From Tetracentron sinense (Eukaryota > Streptophyta > Magnoliopsida > Trochodendrales > Trochodendraceae), in NCBI GenBank assembly GCA_015143295.1, contig CM026553.1, positions 744,001-808,000 of the forward strand: a stretch of 64,000 bases of DNA, written 5' to 3'. Positions 1-11,262 of this stretch are shown in pieces (the first letter of the stretch is position 1; each line of letters starts with the position of its first letter). The position numbers and the translations under genes are program-made. The notes beneath the pieces were generated by a model. That model was not told the DNA's origin, searched no databases, and was given only the letters and a program-made list of their open reading frames with translations.

Positions 1-1824
1 TTCTTGATATTCAAAATATAGAACACAAAGGAAGAGAATAAAGGGGAATGGGGTTGACCGTACACCACAGTGGGACAAAGGGAGAGGGCGTGAGATTATG
101 AGGAGAGAGGAGATATTTCCAAATCTGGAAATTCTGGAAATTAAAAGAATGCCCAAAGCCTTGGACGTCCATCCCTCTTTATAGGCTTTCTTGGTAGCTT
201 GCAACCAAAGCATCCTAATCCTTATCCAATAAGGATTCCTTAATTGTTTCCTTTTTTTATTTCTCCTTTAATTAATTAGGAATAATCAAAATAGAAACTA
301 ATCTTATCCATTAGTAACCAAGTAACCATATCCTTATCCTAATCCAATTAGGATTCCTTGATTAGTAAGAAACTAATAGAATCCCTAACAAATAGGGAAT
401 CTTTAATTAGTAACTAACTAACTAACTAATCTTATCCAATTAGGATATTAGTTATTTAGAAACTAATAAAATGATTAACACACATTAATCTCCATGAAGT
501 GGGCGTCCCACCCTAGGTGGGTCTGACTCCCACACGTCCCCAAGGATTCTAAACCCTAAATGGTCACTTTAATTATTCTTTTAAAATAATCCCCAATGAG
601 TCTTACCCATTTAGTTTTTCATATGTAATGTGATTCCACCTTTTAGAGCTTCACTATACTATATAATGATTACTTAGAGAAATTAATTAATTTAATTAAT
701 CATTAAATTAAATACTTTAAGAAAGTCCTTGTGTGTGGGATCTAAAGGGATCTCTTATTTCCGGTTGTGGGATCAAGTACTCAACCTTTTGGTTAAAACA
801 TTGTTACTAGGAAACACCTTTCCTATATTCCATTAGGATTATAGAATGTCATCTATATCCCTGGACTTCCACCAATCACAATTAATGTCCATTAACATAA
901 TATGATTAACATCCAGAAAATAGAGAATTACTTGCAGGTATTTCTATCTCAATATTTGTTTACAGATGTGTCCCTCCACTTCCAATTTGTTATAAGCTTA
1001 CGGGACAGTATCCAATACTGTCTTTAATCCCTGGCTTATACTGAGAACCCATTCTCTTTGATACTTTTAGTCAAACTTGGACTTTCAAAACATTTTAGAA
1101 ATTATTTAAGAGAAATAATAATTATAATTACATTTCTTTTATACAGAAAATAAATTCCTCAATAAAACCATTTCATTGATAAATACCAGCGCTGGGTTTT
1201 TCAAGTCCGGTTTTGACAAGTATTAACTCAATATTATTTACTCTGTTAAGAGTAGTGGAATCCTTATTGAGCATACGCACACTTCTTCCAGTACAGCGTA
1301 TATAACCCAACGAGCCCGTATTTAGCCAGTGTGTTGGACATTGACGATTGGCTACATCAAAGCTACATAGGCAAATACTAGAGAAGATGTCGACCTCTCA
1401 GGTTAAGGAAAATCTTTCAAATGGACTACCCTAAATATAAAGACAGTATATTTCTAAGGGTATCCATTGAGCGATCTAGTTGCAATATAAGTACTTCTTA
1501 CTCATATCCACATCTTAGTTAAGAGACCCTTCTCTCAGTGATTGAGATTCATCACTCCATCATATGAAACTAACAATGTGTAAGTTACTAGGAATACATT
1601 GTCCAGATGTATTCTAATTAACTTAGAACAATTTTAGGTCTACAAGGAACCGGAAAAATCATATCTCCTTAGCAATCAGTTATCAACTAATTGGATAATT
1701 TTCCTACAATGTTACCCAAGGGACAAAGTAGTCTCATCCAATGAGATACTTTTGATATATTACCCAATGTAGAAGACAATATGAATGTAAAATATGCATT
1801 TATTGATTAAAATAGATAAATACA
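1..1824 (-). mobile_element. LTR of a dispersed retrotransposon, cut by left window edge
   Basis: The stretch is clearly homologous, in the same orientation, to 62183-64000. Both copies carry a TATA-like box readable only on the minus strand (177-184 here; 62341-62350 in the other copy), followed leftwards by a pyrimidine-rich leader, so the LTR promoter points left. The right boundary is placed at 1824 because the minus-strand reading then starts TGTATT, a normal LTR start, and homology to other features stops. No polypurine tract follows at 1825, so this is either a solo LTR or the 5' LTR of an element whose body lies outside the window. No coding sequence is present. The family was not identified. 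Confidence 0.6.
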
Positions 1825-2954
1825 ACTAGTGCTGCCCGGCTATTTTTTCTTTAGCGAAGGCTTGAACCAGAAGATAACACTGCTCTAGGCTGATTTCGTG
1901 AAGCAGCGGTTTTCGGTTTCTTCTCTGCCACAGAATGGAAATGAGCTCTCTTGAAAGTAGAAATGTAAGGAATTGAAGAAAGGTAGAGACTAGAGAGGGG
2001 TTGAAACAAGTTTCTCTATGGTGCAAGCATATACACCAAATTGGTGTATTAACTATACACGTTTTGGATTGGATTTAAGTCACATCGTGCATGCTTTATT
2101 GCTTTTCATTAGAGCCCAATCAACCCATTTAATACTCACTGTGTTGTCTTATGTTTCTCAAAGAGTTAATATAGCCCCAACTCAAGCATGCCAAGCTTAG
2201 TCAAGCCAAGCAAAATGAGGGAAGCCGAGCCAATCCGCAGGAATCAGCCATATTGGTTTGGATTTAGTGTTAAAGTATACACATGTTATTGTGTATCTAC
2301 TACACATTTTATGCAATATTAGAGTTATTACAACTCCAATTTCGGATCCATTTGAACCGGTGTGCTGTTGGAGATGCGAGGAATACAATAAAGATATCTA
2401 TTGCGGATCAGAAATCAAGTGTTGGACATATGCATTTGTAACACTACCAATGGATGGTCAGATTTCTGAAACCTAAAGTCTATATATTATCTGTTATTTT
2501 CTGGTGCTATATATTGCATGCTATGTTAGTTAGTCATATATAAATTTTATGACTAGATAGAGTACACTAGTGTTAAATTGTTGAACACACTTACAAAAAC
2601 TTAAGGTGTAAAAGTAACATAGTTAATAACATTGGTTAAAAAGAGCTATAAAATTAGCTTTGATCCATGTTAATTGAGAATTAACTGATGTGATTAGCAT
2701 CTAGGTGAACATGCTGATGTCATTGTAGACATGTATAGAATAGTGGGAGCATAATTTCAGATTGTAGTATTCCCGAATTAAATCAGTGTGACTATTAAAT
2801 TATCTATATGTCAATGATGTTGATGATGATCAATAGAATATGCATGATGACGGAAACACATATGACAATGTAAAATAACCTCATGATTTGGTGACAATAG
2901 ATGTTAGAATATAGGGTAATGCCTATAATATGAAATGTATAATAGTCATAAGAT
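1825..2954. other. Unassigned sequence with a short imperfect duplication
   Basis: No recognisable gene. Two related segments near 2025-2090 and 2240-2300 share a theme (a 'tttggatt' word followed by a cytoplasmic-looking but unconserved reading frame), suggesting a diverged local duplication. Short open frames here (for example minus strand 1826-2026) have no recognisable domain and are probably chance. Confidence 0.4.
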
Positions 2955-3485
2955 AAGCATGATGGGAAAACCCACATTATAGCGTGGAATTATCTCATGA
3001 CTTAATCATCAGAATATAGCATAAAGAGTGAACTCATTAGTTTAATGTGGAAACATCTCATGGCTTGAGAAGGAAAGCGTGATAAAAATTGCATGCAATG
3101 CATTGAAAAATCTCACGTCTAATAATTAATACATATATGATGGGTAAACCCGCTGTAGAGCATGGAAAAGGTCTCATAGATTGATCATTAATACATATAA
3201 GTGCAAATCTCGACATAAATAGAAAAGCATTTTTGAGGAACCCGCATGTTAGTGTGGAAAAACCAAATGACTTGGCACTTAGATAAGCATTTTGGGAGAA
3301 CTCGCAGATTAGCGTGGAAAAACCAAATACTTTAATGCTCATAGAAGTATTTTGGAAAAACTTAGATAAGCATTTTAGGAGACCCTGCAGTTACCATAGA
3401 AAAACCAAATGGCTTAATGGTTTGAAAATGAATTTTTGGAGAACCCGCTAGATAGCATGGGAAAACCAAATTGATTAATTGTCAA
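2955..3485. repeat. Degenerate ~60-bp tandem repeat array
   Basis: About eight diverged units of roughly 58-65 bp. Each has the pattern 'gcatttTgggagaacccgc', then 'agcgtggaaaaaccaaat', then 'gactTaatg'. The first units (2955-3140) are more diverged than the last four. The array lies in the 3' untranslated part of the old Copia-type element that hosts the Gypsy insertion. Confidence 0.65.
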
Positions 3486-3758
3486 CCGACCATAAATATG
3501 AGTTTAATATATGAGTCAAGAGGAAAAACTTATTAGAGAAGCATAACCCTACAAGCATAGTAGATTATGCTATGGGCCTCGTAAGCAGATTCTGAGGTAA
3601 CCCTACAATGCCTTATTGGCAAGTGGTAAAGAGAATGCTGCATTGTGTGAAAAGAATTAAGAATTTTTGTCTTTGCTATCAAGGCAACAACATTGAGTTG
3701 CATAGATGCAGGTTAGGGTGATAACCTGGACAAAATGAAAATTGATCTCCAGTTAAAT
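3486..3758 (+). mobile_element. 3' internal part of an older Copia-type element (left of the Gypsy insertion)
   Basis: Sequence continues across the Gypsy element: 3763 joins 13698 once the element and one GTTTA copy are removed. The joined sequence leads to a polypurine tract and LTR start at 14024-14033, so this is taken as the non-coding 3' internal region of a plus-strand Copia-type element. No coding domain is visible here. Confidence 0.4.
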
Positions 3759-3763
3759 GTTTA

Positions 3764-6207
3764 TATCGTACCCCAAAATACACCCCTAGGAGTTAAGGGA
3801 TACTTTAGAGGTAACTATTCGAACCCGTCAAACCATCCTGTAATGAACAAGGTGAATATAACAAAATAAAGACATTAATCAGAGTGCGGAAGCTAAGACA
3901 TGAGTGCGGAAGCATAAACCAAAAATTTACTTTCTACATACAGTCTGTATTCCAAGTGAATATATACATAACATATCAAGGTCAAAGGTGGACATACCCA
4001 CCCATCAAAATACAAAAGGGAATCTCACAACCACTCCTCTCAACAGTAATCTAGATATGGCCATACATCCAGATCCCTATCTTTCTGTGACTGCATAGGG
4101 ATAGGTGGCTCTCTCTCCTCTATGTACTCTTCCTCAGGGCATCCTCGGTACCTGCCGACATAAAAGTACAGCTGAGTATGGAATACTCAGCGAGTACAAA
4201 CTACTAGCTAACCATAGCAATAACAAAACACAACAACAATGAACACAATACACAATATCGATTTAAAGCAATACTAGTATCATAAGACAAATAACATTGA
4301 AAGTAAAGCAATGTGATAATCTTGTCATGCTTGAATGAATGTGAAAAACTCCGATAAACTTGTACTTTAAAAATCATATCTCATTCTTGAAAATAGTCTT
4401 TTGTGTTTCTTTCAAAACTTGCTTGTCATGTTTGAAAACTTGTTTCTTGTCTTGGTCTTGATCGTGAGAATCACACATGTTTGTCTTGTCTTACTTGGAA
4501 TCACTTGTCTTGCTTGTTCTTGTCATATTCTTGGCATGTTCTTGACTTGACTTGCTTGTATACTTGTGAGCTAGAGGTTAGTGCCCTTGAAGCGACTTGT
4601 GAGCCGAGAACGTAAGTTCCCTTCAACGAAATATATATATATATATATAGAAAAGGGTACACCAACCTCCTTGACTTGTTTTCTTGTGAGCCAGGTATGA
4701 TATATCTTGCAATATGCCCTACCCTTGATAATCATGCTTGTTTTCCTTGTGAGTCAGGTATGACATATCCTAGGGATATGCCCTACCCTTGATCGGCCCG
4801 ATGTCTGGCTTTATCATTCATGCTTGTTTTCCTTCTGAGCCAGGTATGACATATCCTAGGGATATGCCCTATCCTTGACCGGCCTGATGTCCAGCTTTAT
4901 CATTCGTATCATGAATCACATTTCTTGTTCTTATTGTTTTCTTATATACATATACTTGAAAACCCGATTCATGTATGCATGCGTGCTCGTGGGTGTAACT
5001 TGTGAACAAAATAATGATATGGAAGGATTGAGGATAACACATGGCTTTTGAACAATTTTAGGCACATGGTAGACTAGGAAAATTCGTATAGCATAAGATC
5101 ATTTTTACTAAAATTTGGGGAAAGTCCTTAGTTCACATCTCATGGTTTTAGTCTCACATTTTATACAAGCATTACATCAAACACCTTAGATGCAATACCC
5201 CTTTTACCCCTTATATGTGTTTCCCTAACTTTATATTCTCAACCCATTCATGCATTTTAACAAACATGTGGTATTCAACCCTTTTACCTTTATTTATTTC
5301 GTATTTTCCAATCAAACATTTCATCAAACACATGGGGTGTGTTCATAATGAGTAAATACCCTTCTACCATTTCTATCACACCACACGTCACAACACATCG
5401 CATCCAATCGCCTCAATCCATTCACATCCTCATTCATTCCAATTATCTTGTTTAGTTTAGGGAAAATAGCATAACTCAAGAAGAATGGGTAACACATTAT
5501 CAAAATCATCATTTTTGAAAGGAATTCCTAGGTTATTGCTAAGTGAGTTAGTAGGGTGTACTAACCTTGTAATTTGAAGAAGATCTTGAGGATACTTGAG
5601 GAATGCAATAAAATCCAAGCTCCAATCACTCCTCCAATCTTCCTTGCATCAAAACCCTAGCTTCTTCCCTTCTTCTTTCTCCCAAAATCCCCAATATGAG
5701 CTTTGAGGGTTTTTAAGACCCCAAACCCACGAATTTGGGCTTTTATAGAGAATGGGGTGGTCAAAGACCATTTTACCCTTAATGATTTGGCTTAAAAAAA
5801 ATGAACTAGGCAAAATTTCGCATGACTGGTCTACCGGTCAAAAATGACCTCTCTGAAAAAATAACCCATACAAAATTTTGCTTGACCGGTCGACCAGTAA
5901 AGGCATTCCGTCGACCGGTGGTTGTTCGGTCGACCAGTAGCAAATTTGGTCGACCAGTTCCTTATGTTTTTTTTGCCCATTTTTCTGTTTTCTCTCATTT
6001 TTCCAACTTCGGTCTTTCGGCCATAACTTTTGACTCGTTCGTCAAATTTTGACGATTCAACTTGCGTTGGATTCGTCTTTCAATAGGGAACATTTCTGGT
6101 GTGTTAGAATCTTCCAATTCTTCTTTATTTATTAATTGGACTACGTGAAAGGCCAATTGGCTATGAGAACGTTGTTCATTAGGTACGAAAGGTTCCGGGG
6201 TGCTACA
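3764..6207 (-). repeat. 3' LTR of the Gypsy element
   Basis: About 2.44 kb. In the sense direction it starts TGTAGCACCCC at 6207, directly after the polypurine tract, and ends near 3764 with a mutated terminus (TATCG on the plus strand where related LTRs at 18454 and 31631 have TGTCG/TGTCA). It contains an (AT)n run near 4629-4648, a block of ~70-bp degenerate repeats around 4670-4910 built on the inverted motif CATATCCTAGGGATATG, and a U3 promoter (TATA 5741-5748; palindromes 5822-5960). Confidence 0.9.
5741..5960 (-). promoter_or_regulatory. LTR promoter: TATA box plus upstream palindrome cluster
   Basis: On the minus strand CTATAAAA lies at 5741-5748. Upstream of it (5822-5960) are repeated copies and half-copies of the palindrome ACCGGTCGACCGGT, some degraded by single changes (GACCAGT). 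The corresponding interval in the right LTR has one fewer repeat. The transcript would run leftwards through the pyrimidine-rich leader near 5640-5700. TATA function is inferred from sequence and position only. Confidence 0.6.
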
Positions 6208-6220
6208 TTCTCCCCCCCTT
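6208..6220 (-). other. Polypurine tract of the Gypsy element
   Basis: The minus strand reads AAGGGGGGGAGAA immediately before the 3' LTR start TGTAGC, the expected primer site for plus-strand DNA synthesis in a retrotransposon. Confidence 0.9.
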
Positions 6221-6259
6221 ACAAAAATTTTTCCTCGAAATTTGGATGATACATACATG

Positions 6260-7117
6260 TATAAAAACCGCATCAAAATACAAAAGAATATCAAAGTCCT
6301 AAACAAACAATTGAGGATACTTTTTCCTCACTTTGGCTTCTCCCTCCCATGTAGCTTCTTCTACTGAATGGTGTTGCCATCTTACAAGGACTAAGGGGAT
6401 GGTCTTGTTGCGCAAGACTTGATCTCACCTGTCCAAGATCTGCACTGGTTGCTCAATTAGTGTGAGATCTTCCCGGATTTCTACCGGATCAAGCTCGATA
6501 ACATGGGATGGATCCGGGATATATTTCCAGAGTTTGGAAATGTGGAACACATTGTGGACTGTCGTAATATGAGCGGGTAAGGCAACCTAGTAAACCTCAC
6601 TGACTCTAGTAATGATCTCGAACGGACCCATATATCTCGAGCTAAGCTTTCCTCTTTTGCCAAATCTCATAACGCCCTTAGTTGGCGAAACCTTCACGAA
6701 TACCATGTCGCTAACCCGAAATTCAAGAGCTCTCTTACAGGTGTTGGTGTAGCTCTTCTGTCGATCTTGTGCGGTCTTCAACCTCTCCCGGATAAGCTTG
6801 ACCCTATCAGCAGTCTGCTCAATCAATTCGGGGCCCAAAACCTTTATTTCCCCAACTTCATCCCAAAACAAAGGGGCTCTACAACTCCTCCCGTACAAAG
6901 CCTCAAAAGGCGCCATCTGGATGCTTGCTCGGTAGCTGTTATTATAAGCGAACTCCACTAAAGGCAGGTGGTCTTCCCAAATTCCCTTGAAGTCTAGCAT
7001 ACAAGCCCGGAGCATGTCCTCTATTACTTGATTTACGCTCTCAATTTTCCCGTTAGTCTATGGATGAAAAGCAGTGTTGAAATCTAGTTGGGAACCCATG
7101 GCGCTCTGGAAGCTCTT
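6260..7117 (-). pseudogene. Gypsy integrase C-terminal region with chromodomain-like tail, broken
   Basis: The minus strand encodes the end of the integrase and the linker: 'LVEFAYNNSY', 'PFEALYGR' and 'MGPFEI' are the usual landmarks (open part 6587-7015). After a stop at about 6590 the same protein continues through 'NVFHISKL' to 'VRWQHHSVEEATWE' (about 6340-6390), the chromodomain-type motif of Tekay/Del chromoviruses, which in related elements guides integration to heterochromatin. The reading is interrupted by several stops between 6300 and 6590. The last coding residues run into the polypurine tract, as is normal for this clade. Confidence 0.85.
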
Positions 7118-7935
7118 CTAAAACCTGGATGTGAACCTTGGATCCCAGTCTGAGACAATGCTCACTGGCACTGTATGCAGCCGGACTATCTCCTTGATGT
7201 ACAATGCCGCTAGTTGGTTCGAGTTAAAGCTAGTTCGATAAGGCAATAAATGCGCGGACTTTGTCAGTCTATCCACCACGACCCAAATGGCGTCGGAGTT
7301 CCCTGTCGTCCGTGGAAACCCTACTATGAAGTCCATAGACATGTTCTCCCATTTCCACTCAGGAATATGGAGGGACTATAAGAGACCTACCAGTCTCCTG
7401 TGTTCGGCTTTGACTTGCTGGCATACCAAGCACTTGACACATATTCTGCTACTTCTCTCTTCATGGTCCACCACCAAAAATGTTCCTTGAGGTTTCTATA
7501 CATTTTGGTACCCCCAGGATGAACGGTATACTTAGACCGGTGAACTTCATCCAAGATCTCTCTTTTAAGCTCTTCATCGTCAGGAACACATTTTCTTCCC
7601 TTAAATGTGATAGTTCCATCTCTGCTTGTGGCGAAATCCTTGCTACCCCTACTAATCATCTTGTCTCGGTAAGCAAGTAACTGGGTATCCGATTCTTGCA
7701 ATTCTCGAATCCGGACCAAGATGTAAGGCCTAATGGTGATGTTAGCCATTATCGGTCCAAAAGTAGGGAGGCTAAAACCGATGTCAAGGTTGGATGCATC
7801 TTCCAACAACCTCCAATCATGCACCATCATATGAGCCAAGAGTGCAGTAGGCTTCTTGCTAAGTGCATCTACGACCACATTAGCTTTGCCTAGATGGTAT
7901 TGAATGGAACACTCATAATCTTTCAAAAACTCCAT
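7118..7935 (-). pseudogene. Gypsy integrase core and zinc-binding region, broken
   Basis: Open parts are 7118-7342 and 7387-7935. The first carries 'MDFIVGFP' (first catalytic Asp) and 'SDWDPRF', where family members have SDRDPRF, so the second Asp context is altered. The third catalytic acidic residue lies in a degraded 'TNGKIES' stretch near 7050. The second carries the tail of RNase H ('KANVVVDALSKK') and the HHCC zinc-binding module 'HRSKYTVHPGGTKMYRNL', whose two cysteines are lost ('SSAWYASK' in place of a C-x2-C). At least one frameshift separates the two parts. It cannot produce an active integrase. Confidence 0.88.
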
Positions 7936-9026
7936 CCATTATCTTTGCCTTAAGTTCAGCTCCTTCTAGAAAACAAATACTTTAGGCTTTTATGATATGT
8001 GAACACGCCAAATTGTTTCCCATAGAGGTAGTGCCGTCATATTTTCAATGCAAACACTACTGTAGTAAGCTCTAGATTATGTGTAAGGTAGTTCTTCTCA
8101 TGATCTTTCAATTGCCTTGAGTCATATGCAATGACCTTACCGTGCTGCATGAGCACACATCCCAATCCCACATGAGAGGCGTCACTGTAGACGATAAAAC
8201 CACCGCTCCGGGATGGCACTGTGAGTACGGGAGCCGTAGTAAGGCGTTTCTTCAATTCTTGGTAGCTAACTTCACATCTGTCACTCCAACTAAACTTGGC
8301 ATTTTTTCTCATGAGGTAAGTAAGCAGTACAGCTAAACTAGAGAATCCCTCAACAAATCTCCAGTAATAGCTAGCCAACTCGAGGAAACTCCAAATCTCG
8401 GTGATGCTTCTGGGTCTTTCCCAATTCAATACTGCCTTTACCTTGGTTGAATCTACTTAAATGCCTTCTGCAGACACCACATGGCCAAGAAAAACCACAT
8501 TCTCCAACCAAAACTCGCACTTACTTAGCTTGGAATACAACTTGTGCTCTCGAAGCGTCTCAAGAGTAAGGCGAAGATCTCGATCATGCTCTTCCCGTGT
8601 CGGGGAATATACTAATATGTTGTCTACGAACACCACGACACATTTATCGAGATAGGGTATGAACACCCGGTTCATCAAATCCATGAACGCTGCTGGTGCA
8701 TTCGTCAAACCAAAAGGCATAACAAGGAACTCGTAGTGCCCATACCAAGTCTTGAAAGCCATCTTCGGAACATCTCCCTCCTTGATCTTTAATTGATGGT
8801 ACCCCGAATTTAGAACAATTTTGGAGAAGAATCTTGCTCCCTTCAATTGGTCGAACGAGTCATCTATCCGTGGCAAAAGATAACGATTCTTAGTTGTGAC
8901 CTTATTCAATTGTCTATAATCAATGCACATACGCATTGACTCATCTTTCTTCTTCACAAATAGCACTGGGGCACCCCATGGTGAGACACTCTGTCTAATG
9001 AAACCCAGGCTTTGTAGTTCATCCAA
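7936..9026 (-). pseudogene. Gypsy reverse transcriptase and RNase H, broken
   Basis: RT is open over 8457-9026: 'DELQSLGFI', 'CIDYRQLNK', 'GYHQLKI', '[11 protein letters not shown]' and the catalytic box as '[10 protein letters not shown]' (about 8613-8642). The second catalytic Asp is Asn, a G-to-A change that alone would kill polymerase activity. RNase H follows at 8037-8429 with '[13 protein letters not shown]' and '[11 protein letters not shown]'. Stops separate RT from the thumb region ('[15 protein letters not shown]' continues after a stop near 8460) and break RNase H near 7940-8030. Confidence 0.9.
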
Positions 9027-9640
9027 CTACACCTTCAACTCTTTGAATTCAATCGGGGTCATTCTATATGGAGCTCTTGAAATTAGAGTTGTACTCGGAG
9101 AAATTTCTATTGCATACTCGATCTCTCGATCCGGAAGCAATCTGGGAAGTTCCTCCGGAAACACATCCAAAAACTCACTCACAACCGGAATGGCTGAGGA
9201 GTTCGGTGCCTCTAGGTTTGCTAAGCTCAAAGCTGCGAGGTGAGCAATATCCCTTTCTCTCAATCCTCGAAAGTGAAATGGCTTAACTCATTCCGGCCTG
9301 AAATTCACCATCTTTTCAAAGCATGCAACATGGCCGTGGTGGTTTGACAACCAATCCATTCCTAAGATGATGTCGAAGTCCAAGTCTTGGAAGTCTAGGA
9401 TGATGAGGTCAGCTAATAATTCATTCTACCCCACTTGAACCACACAATCCTTAAATATTCAGTCCGTGACAACTAACTAGCCAAGCGAAGTCGAAATGGT
9501 TAACGCCCGCTCCAACGGACTAGGTTCCTCTAAAAAGCCCTTTGTAAAACTGGGTGAGACAAAAGAGTGAGTGGATCCTGTGTCGATCAACACTCGGGCT
9601 AGACAATCGTTTACTAGCAAAGCGCCTGTATAATTAAATA
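9027..9640 (-). pseudogene. Gypsy aspartic protease and RT N-terminal linker, broken
   Basis: The minus strand at about 9565-9600 encodes 'ARVLIDTGSTHSFV', the retropepsin active site DTGS. 'ILGMDWLSNHH' follows near 9350, typical of plant Gypsy proteases. The linker 'FLDVFPEELPRLLPDREIEY' is open at 9027-9263. In-frame stops occur in the protease body (9430-9480) and at the junction with RT, where 'ELKV-stop-LDELQSL' replaces a sense codon. Confidence 0.85.
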
Positions 9641-9876
9641 ACTAACAATAAGGTATTTCAAGCAAGGACATCCATAATGTATAAGTATCATATAGTACAC
9701 AAGCACACATCATGTAATAACACGCATTTATAACTTAAATCTCAATATTTTTGCGTACCTTGCACGACATCATCCGATGCACGTGCATCCTGCTCTGACA
9801 AAGCAAAGACTCATCCTTGAGTTGCTTGACGAGGCGGCTAGGTAGACGACGAAGGCCTCAATGCTTGAGAAGAGCT

Positions 9877-11017
9877 CTACTGAGATGCCTGACTAATAAG
9901 GGGCCTACTTCCTTGAGAATGAGCTGGCAAGTGACGACGGGGACAATCTCGAATTATGTGGCCTTGGTCACCACAATGAAAACAACTTCTGGTAGTTTTC
10001 TGGCATTCCTCTGTTGGATGCCTCCTTCCACAAAAGGGTGCAGATATCATAAGAATAAGTGGAATGTGCATAACCCGTAGCATGAGTCACTGCGGGGCGA
10101 GGGCCTTGAGTAGTAGCCGGGCGAAAAGCCAGTGGAGCAAAAGGGCGAAGGGACTGAGGTGCAAAGTACAATCTTTGTGACGGTGCTGGCCCTGAAGACT
10201 GATAAGAACTAGTCCTTGCTCTTTTCTCCCCTGAACTATTGGACTGGCCTTTCTCCATTCCTCTTCTCTTGAAGAATTCCTCAAAATTCGACTCTGCTAA
10301 AAGTGCCTTGTCGACTACCTCGGCATATGTCTCATGCCGGAACATCGAAACTTGATCCTTGAGGTAGGCCTTCAACCCCCTCTCGAATTTTCGGGCCTTC
10401 ATCGCCTCGGTAGCTATCATGTGAGGAGAAAATCTTGATAGCTCTGAAAACTTAGCCTCATAAGCGGCCACTGATAAGTTACCTTGCTCCAAGATAATAA
10501 ATTCAACTTCTTTCTTTTCTTTCATTCTGATGGGGAAGTACTTCTTCTAGAAAACATCCAAAAATTCTCCCCATGTCCATTCTTAACCTTGTCGGGTCAA
10601 CTCTCGGGTCCTAAGTGCGGACCTCCACCAATGGTCGGCCTCGCCTTCAAGTATAAAGGTGGCCCAAGTGACCCTTTCTACTTCAGTAGGCGTCAATACT
10701 AAAAATATCTTCTCAAGCTGTCTGATCCATCCTTCTGCTACTTGCGGATCAATACTCCTACTAAAAGTTGGAGGCCTCATCCTCCAAAAAGCCTCTATTC
10801 CGGCTTGTGCTCTATTCGGAAGAGCAGCTATAAGCGTGTCGGTAGGAGGAGGAGTAGGTTGCCTCATTGCCAACATAGCCAAAATCTCAGCTATTGAAGC
10901 AAAAGCTTGAGCAAAGTCGGGTTGATCATCACCTGATGGAACATCACTTCCATTGCCCCTTGTATTGTATCTGCGACTCCGTGCACCACACCTCATGATT
11001 ACTCCTAAGGATGACAA
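9877..11017 (-). pseudogene. Gypsy gag with CCHC zinc knuckle, broken
   Basis: The N-terminal half (10583-11017) begins at a plausible Met and contains 'FWRMRPPTFSRSIDP' and 'RQLEKIF', the retrotrans_gag lead-in of plant Gypsy elements. The second half (9968-10525) carries 'NLSVAAYEAKFSELSRF' and 'KARKFERGLK'. The nucleic-acid-binding zinc knuckle 'CFHCGDQGHIIRDC' (CX2CX4HX4C, intact) is read in a different frame at 9877-10083, so at least two frameshifts are present. The role would be capsid formation and RNA packaging. Confidence 0.88.
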
Positions 11018-11262
11018 TACAACATGAGTCTAACTTAGATACGCATTTAATAACAATTTCACTATTTGCTCAACATATATTCACTGAGCATAGAACAAAG
11101 CACACATGGTCTACATAACAATGGCATAACATACAATCCATGTTCCTAGCGTAGGACTCTAAGTTCAGTTGAAGTTCAACCTATTTTGACTAGGACTAAC
11201 TCGCTAGTCCATACTTGGAATACAAATCTTCAAGGTGACTTTATTGCCTTGTTCAATCCTGG
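11018..11262 (-). other. Gypsy 5' leader
   Basis: Non-coding interval between gag and the inner end of the 5' LTR. No convincing tRNA primer-binding site is visible next to the LTR; the junction at 11263-11290 is diverged relative to the left LTR. Confidence 0.5.
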
